Under the pieces are notes generated by a model. The model worked only from the letters and a program-made list of their open reading frames with translations. It made no database searches and was not told the origin of the DNA. Of a stretch of 64,000 bases of DNA, positions 59,401 to 64,000 are shown in pieces (positions within the stretch are counted from its first letter, which is position 1; each line of letters opens with the position of its first letter). Source of the DNA: Owenia fusiformis (lineage: Eukaryota > Annelida > Polychaeta > Sabellida > Oweniidae); the NCBI GenBank assembly GCA_903813345.2, contig CAIIXF020000011.1, positions 3,124,571 through 3,188,570 of the forward strand, given 5' to 3'. A program made the position numbers and the translations under genes.

Positions 59401-62400
59401 ACATAAATATTCATATTTGAATGCTTAGTTCAACTTATAAAATCAAAACGGAAATACGATTCAAAGAATTGTAATCAGAATATACCGCAGGTCAGTATCC
59501 GATTTCTGTCTAAGGAGTTTGTCGCCTATAAACTTGAAATCTGATGGTCTTATTTCAACGCCATCACTACAAGTGCACTCTAGTACGACCCATAAGACTC
59601 TCAATACCGACGTGAACAGCTTCTGTTTGGAGCGAATTGGCTCTTGCAAGTAAAGTTCTGTTTAGTGGTGCCTATCTGACGTATCCATGGTAATTGTCTG
59701 CAAATCGGTGATGCTTTGAGTGACAAATGCGAACACAAATCATGGCCAGTATTCTGCTTATCCTCAAGCACAACAATCGATCCCCGAGGCCCAAGAATAC
59801 GTTAAAAATGTTTAAAAAGTCCGCTTGTGTACTGAGTTGTTAATGCGTGGCCTATACATATATCTTTTATTAGAGATTACTTACATGTATTAGAATAAGA
59901 CTGATTTTTAAAAGCTTAATGGATAAGAATAAGACTGATTTTTTTATCAGTGGCAGTATACCCGGTGTAAAAGAAATTATGATCCCCTAGGGATTATGGT
60001 CCCATTTCCTTACGGCCCTTACTGGCCCTGACTGTGTATGAATAATAAGAAAAAAATAATTGTAATTAGGTCACCATATAAATCAATAGAGAGTAGGACC
60101 TAAATTTGATAGGACCACCTACCCTTTTACACCTGGCCTCAGATCGACCCCTTTCTTTTCTTTGGAGAATTTTCATATATAATTATTTGTATATCATTAT
60201 ATACATATGTCACTTCCGGATAGAAAGGAAAATTAGCCCAACGTGGTCAATTTCCAAATAATGTCTCTAGAAACGGATAACTTACCTGTATGGTCAGACG
60301 TGGGAATGAGAAAGGGAAAATAGTCACGTGGTTAATTTTGAATAATGTCTAGAGACAGATAACTTACTCCACTGGCCTAACGTTGGTATAAAGATGTGCA
60401 AACACATTGAAGCACTAGCAATCTTGAATAATAAAAGTGCAAATAGAATGATCGATGTTATCAAATTAATATGCTTTATGACGAGTGTAAGTCGATTGAT
60501 GGAAATATCATTTTTATATACTTGAGATCTTACACTGTATGTGGATAAATGGGATTTTGGAATAAGACCCCTAGTACTTAAAATAAAAACACCCTCACAT
60601 AAGTATTTTTATCGATTCATCTTTATTCCAGTGTGATATACCAAACAATAATTTTCTATTTTCCTTGACAGCATCGATCGCGACGTATTGAAAAGTATAA
60701 TTTTGGTTCCCAGAAGTCACCATTTTGATTTAGATTGCATTTTGTTAGAGCCATTGCATGCTTACGTTACGGTGAAACAGACCATTCCTTAACATCTCTA
60801 TCTGTTATGGTAGAACAAATTCGAGATTCACACATTAACAACCTGTAACACGCTATAATACGAGTGCAACACGCTATACGAGTGTAACACGCTACATTCC
60901 CTTCGTGACTGGAATTCCAGTTGTCAAACTTAAAAAGAGGGTTGTTTAACATACATCGGTGTATCGAACACTTAATAAATGGAACGCCATCACATAGTTA
61001 CAGTACATGGATAATCCTGCATTCTTTATACTTGTAAAAATGGGCCCTGTATGATGATTCTTGACAATGTTGTGGTACAACACATTTACACTCCCCTCCA
61101 TAAGTTTGGCAATACACTCCCCTCCATAAGTTTCACAATACACTCCCCTCCATAAGTTTGGAAACCGGAAGTTATCGTCTGATGCCATATCAAAGCCTCT
61201 CATTTTTTGATCTAAATATTTGAATTAATTGCAATGATTTATAAAATATTATTTGGATGATTTTTTTATAAATTGGAAAACATAGACACGTTTTGTTAAG
61301 TAATCGGAAACGATATTTCCGTTTGCAAAACTTATAAAGGGAGTGTACTCTTTTGAAGTGAATATAATATTTAGATAAAACAAGTACATACTTATAACTA
61401 GTAGAGTTCTGAATAACAACCTTCCTTTTTGTAAATGCCATTCTATATGTCGATCGAAACTATTTTAGTCAATTAGATTTTTTGTATTTGTGTATTCTAT
61501 TGAAATAAATAAATAAAAAAAATCAATTAGATATTTTAGAATGATATCAAGTATATGTGTAATGTGTGATTTTAGTTATTTCAATATTTTCTTAATTGAG
61601 AAAACATAAACTAATTTATGTTTTTTCTTAATTTCCTTCCAGCTCCACACACAATGGTCTCTACATATACCAACGCCAGGATAGAGAAAAGCCGGGGAAT
61701 ATTCCTAATAGCCAAGGTAATTAGATAATACGTTTTTACATTATATTGGAATATAAGGAACGATATGCCTTCTTAAGCAATTATCCGTTCTTTTTTACTT
61801 AAAAAGGGCCCATCGATATGGAATTCTGATGAGCAAGAATAGCTTATATAAACAGTTTTTCAGATTACGTCTAAATACAGCTGTAATTGAACTGTGCCTG
61901 CAAGTACAGTTACACATTCCGTATTTTAGATAAACGGTTTGTTCTCGATTTTAATGGGTGATATTAACTAAAATTACTGATTTATCACCTTTTTCAAATT
62001 ACTTCTAGATTAGTGTGTAGATCTACTCCTGATAGTGCCGTTACACATTCCGCATTTTAGATAAACGGTTTGTCCTCGACTTTGATGGGCCGTTATTAAC
62101 TAAAGTCATTATGTTTAACGCCTCTTTCAAATTACATCAGAATTAATGTATAGAACTACACCTGCTTGTGTCATTACACATTCCACATATTAGAGAAACA
62201 GTTTGTTCTCGATTCCGATGGGTCGTAAATTAATTACCTTAAGTCATCAGGTGCAAAACTGAATTATATAGCAAACGAAGTGATAGGCGGAGTCTTAGAA
62301 TTCATTTACTATGTAGTAGGAAACTTTTTGTTGACGTTGATTGCTCTATGTATAAGATGTTTCATTTGTATTTGTATTTGTAATCCCCTCTAAAAGTATA

Positions 62401-63890
62401 TATGTACCAGCATTGGCACCCTATCATGTTATTTATCATATGTTTCCTCGTGGAAAGTTCCATAGGTATGCAAAGTTTCAGAATAAAGGGGTGTCCTTGA
62501 AAAAAGATAAAAGTATGTGGGTAAGGGGTCATTTGGGGGCAGTTTCCGATCATTTTTAGGGTAATTTAAGGGACAAATCTAGTTTCCAAAGTTTTTCACA
62601 GGGATTTATTGACAGTATCCGTACAGTTGCCAGTCACCCTGAGCCACCTTTCACTAAAAAATGTTAACGGACAAAGTGAAAAGCTAGATCAACGGACTGG
62701 ATCCAAAAAAGCTTACAAAAATGCTTATAAACTACCCCGTACGCGCATACTTTGATACATTGTATCTTTTTTCATAGACATCCCTTGATTTAGAAACCTT
62801 GTAGGTAACCTTGATGATATCCGTTTTTGCATTTTGTGGTGGGGGGATGGAAAGTAAACTTGGAAAACATCCAAACATAATATATATCCAAAGCACAATA
62901 TACAATGCCTAAGTAGGTCTATAAATAATTTTTCCCCACACTTAGACGTATTTAAGATTTGTATATAATAATTGAATTTTTTTTTTTAATTTAGCCGTCC
63001 AGTTTCAAATGTGTATACAGAACCGATACAAACTCAACAAGAAGTATCGGAAATGGTTGGAAAGCAGTCAGAATGACCCAGACAATCTGGACACCAAAGC
63101 CTACCTATCACAATCAAAGGTAAATTAAAAATCTTTATATCGTCTTCCCGATTTATTCGATTGAAATTGGCTTAATCTGTGTAATCAATTCTTACACTCC
63201 CCACATACGTATACATAACTGGAAGTTTTCCATTAGACAATGTGTTAAAGCCTTCTGATGCTTGACGAATTACAAAAATAACAATCGTTCTTATTTTCAA
63301 AGTAATTCAGAAAAATAATAACCTTTCAAACATGATATGGTGTTAAAACATTATTGAATTCTTATATGTACTGACTGCCACACTTTTGGAGGGGGTGTAG
63401 AGACAATTGGTTACTCAAATAAAGATTTGAACATAACACACTTGAGAAAATTAGTTTTTATTGTCAAATATCCAATTTGTATTGGATGCTAAACAAACTC
63501 TACGAGGGGCATGCAAAATGTTTCCCCATGTCTTTGTGAGCTTTCACATTCAAAACAAATCAGATAACGTTGAACAGAGAATATCACATTGTATCAAAAC
63601 ATGAAAATCGTTACTAAAAACCATAATAGATGTTCATCGAGGATTTAAAATCTCCCAAGTCAAAATAATTATTAGCGAAACGTTTGGAATGCCCCTTTAC
63701 TTAATTATATAATAACAAAACTGTTATCAATAATTCCCTCTTTAGTGATATAATGTTTTATATGAGATATTGTCTTCTATCTTTACGATTGCTTTCATTG
63801 TAGTTGTCCGCACAAGCAGAAAACGATGATAATATTGCAGAACAACGGCGTCAACAGGGCAAACGAGTACGATATGGGGAAATAATTCAG
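53365..63890 (+). CDS. Divergent IP3-receptor-like gene, N-terminal exons, continues past the window
   Basis: Four exons (53365-53491, 61643-61716, 62995-63119, 63804-63890) with GT-AG borders and matching phases (1, 2, 1, 0) encode about 138 contiguous residues. Order: an acidic lead DISTPGLFEDDMM, FLCVGDWITLFCEETEGYLY, SSTHNGLYIYQRQDREKPGN, FQMCIQNRYKLNKKYRKWLE, and finally KRVRYGEIIQ. This follows the suppressor domain of IP3 receptors (FLHIGDICSLYAEG, the CP-x-NRY block, then IQYGNVIQ). The exon break just before the YG-x-IIQ block also sits where vertebrate ITPR genes have one. Family members are tetrameric ER calcium channels opened by IP3. This copy is divergent, so whether it binds IP3 or conducts is unknown. 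A start could come from exon 53365 itself (MMSAGDF) or from an upstream exon. The 8.1-kb first intron is unusually long here. Confidence 0.82.
54945..55135 (-). repeat. Dispersed repeat, inverted relative to 8135-8375
   Basis: Holds GCGAGTAGAAATAATCTTGA and GGGGAGATTCCCCATAGACC, the complement landmarks of 8135-8375. Confidence 0.5.
55577..55707. mobile_element. 131-bp GC-rich foldback MITE
   Basis: ATGCCTGAGTCACATTTGC pairs with GCAAATGTGACCCAGGCAT. The inner arms CACCGGCCGGC... and AGCCGATTGAGT pair with ACTCAATCGGCC and GCCGGCCG, around an AT-rich loop. A sharp GC-rich island in an AT-rich intron. Confidence 0.82.
58100..58240 (+). repeat. Local direct repeat, copy 1
   Basis: CTTGATCTAAGTTGATGAATA, GCCGGGCACTCATTTAAAAT and GATGCAAACATCGTTTATAT recur in order and diverged form at 58560-58720. 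The two copies flank the CAATA microsatellite. Confidence 0.6.
58277..58400 (+). repeat. (CAATA)n microsatellite
   Basis: A run of AATACAATACAATACAATAC with interruptions (GTAAT, GCAAT, ACACA). The minus-strand frames rich in Cys-Ile-Val-Leu-Tyr here are translations of the repeat, not genes. Confidence 0.92.
58560..58720 (+). repeat. Local direct repeat, copy 2
   Basis: Second copy of the block at 58100-58240 (GATCTGAGTTGATAAATACC, CTGGGCACTCGATTGAATAT, GTAAACATCGTTAATATCG). Confidence 0.6.
59076..59250. mobile_element. CCGGTGTAAAAG MITE, copy C
   Basis: The best-preserved copy: 175 bp with ACCGGTGTAAAAGAAATTAT at the left and CCTACCCTTTTACACCGGT at the right. The outer 13 bases (ACCGGTGTAAAAG) are perfectly inverted apart from what follows them. 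It lies in the IP3R-like intron. Confidence 0.88.
59962..60136. mobile_element. CCGGTGTAAAAG MITE, copy D
   Basis: 175 bp, same orientation as copy C and 886 bp from it, with right end TTTTACACCTGG. Internal CTTACTGGCCCTGACTGTG is conserved. Confidence 0.85.
61087..61347. mobile_element. CACTCCCCTCC element with triplicated left end
   Basis: Three tandem 26-bp copies of TACACTCCCCTCCATAAGTT begin at 61087, 61113 and 61139. An inverted GGGAGTGTA at 61339-61347 may be the right end. Non-coding, 300 bp before IP3R-like exon 2. Confidence 0.65.
61643..61716 (+). CDS. IP3R-like exon 2
   Basis: A pyrimidine-rich CCTTCCAG acceptor leads into STHNGLYIYQRQDREKPGN and IPNSQ, then a GTAATT donor in phase 1. 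It corresponds to the short second exon of ITPR genes (LVDDRCVVQPEAG region). Confidence 0.82.
62995..63119 (+). CDS. IP3R-like exon 3
   Basis: A long T tract and TTTAG acceptor precede VQFQMCIQNRYKLNKKYRK, then WLESSQNDPDNLDTK and AYLSQSK, with a phase 0 GTAAAT donor. C-I-Q-N-R-Y matches C-P-M-N-R-Y of canonical receptors. Confidence 0.85.
63195..63402. mobile_element. Possible small CACTCCCC-type element in an IP3R-like intron
   Basis: ACACTCCCCACATACG at the left and TTTTGGAGGGGGTGTAGA at the right are roughly inverted, and GTGTTAAAGCCTTCTGATGC near the left end recalls the family's internal GTGTTAAAGCCTCTTTAC. Diverged copy. Confidence 0.5.
63804..63890 (+). CDS. IP3R-like exon 4 (last in the window)
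   Basis: The acceptor ATTGTAG precedes 29 codons: LSAQAENDDNIAEQRRQQ then GKRVRYGEIIQ. The donor is GTATTG (phase 0). Y-G-E-I-I-Q parallels Y-G-N-V-I-Q of ITPR1 at the matching exon end. Confidence 0.85.
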
Positions 63891-64000
63891 GTATTGTAAC
63901 CTATAAATGAACCCCTTTCAATAGTTGTGTTTGGTTCCTAAGGGAGAGCTCCATATACATTCGTTATGTAATAGACAGTGATTCGATGCACATCCGAAAT

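Larger units (their letters stand above)
53492..61642 (+). other. 8.1-kb intron of the IP3R-like gene
   Basis: Besides the repeats listed separately there is no nested gene that I can support. G tracts occur near 53830. The frames at 54-58 kb are short and unremarkable. Confidence 0.6.

Overview
The window reads as intron-rich, AT-rich, gene-poor nuclear DNA of an invertebrate animal. Coding sequence falls in short exons with GT-AG borders. There are no bacterial-style operons, and repeats fill most of the space between genes. A divergent IP3-receptor-type gene and an intronless peptide-type GPCR of a kind expanded in marine invertebrates (annelids, brachiopods, molluscs, amphioxus) fit a lophotrochozoan or similar marine animal. 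The species cannot be fixed from the sequence.

Three genes can be supported. (1) On the minus strand at 15426-19629 lie seven exons of an SLC23-type nucleobase/ascorbate transporter. Splice phases match at every junction, but the 5' exons are not found, one internal transmembrane block is missing and one exon carries a 2-base shift, so the copy may be decaying or misassembled. (2) On the minus strand at 28060-29061 is a whole single-exon rhodopsin-class GPCR of 333 residues. (3) On the plus strand at 53365-63890 are four consecutive exons for the N-terminus of a divergent inositol 1,4,5-trisphosphate receptor-like channel, which runs off the right edge.

Upstream of the IP3R-like exons (35.7-50.2 kb) are six short ATG-starting open segments. 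Each ends at a GT donor in the one phase (phase 1) that would join the first IP3R-like exon in frame, and two of them look like duplicates of each other. A set of alternative first exons is the most interesting hypothesis here, but no transcript evidence is available.

The rest is repeats. From 1 to 15 kb there is a LINE reverse-transcriptase remnant, a 450-bp duplicated block, and a foldback element interrupted by a 3.36-kb TIR element with a GT-rich core. From 15 to 36 kb there are several MITE families (CAGGCCCGTAGCCAGG ends, CAGNGGCGG ends, CCGGTGTAAAAG ends), long foldback elements and tRNA-derived SINE pieces. From 36 to 64 kb there are palindromes, minisatellites, a CAATA microsatellite and more copies of the same families. 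Within the SLC23 locus, two separate exon-intron borders have been copied into local repeat arrays.
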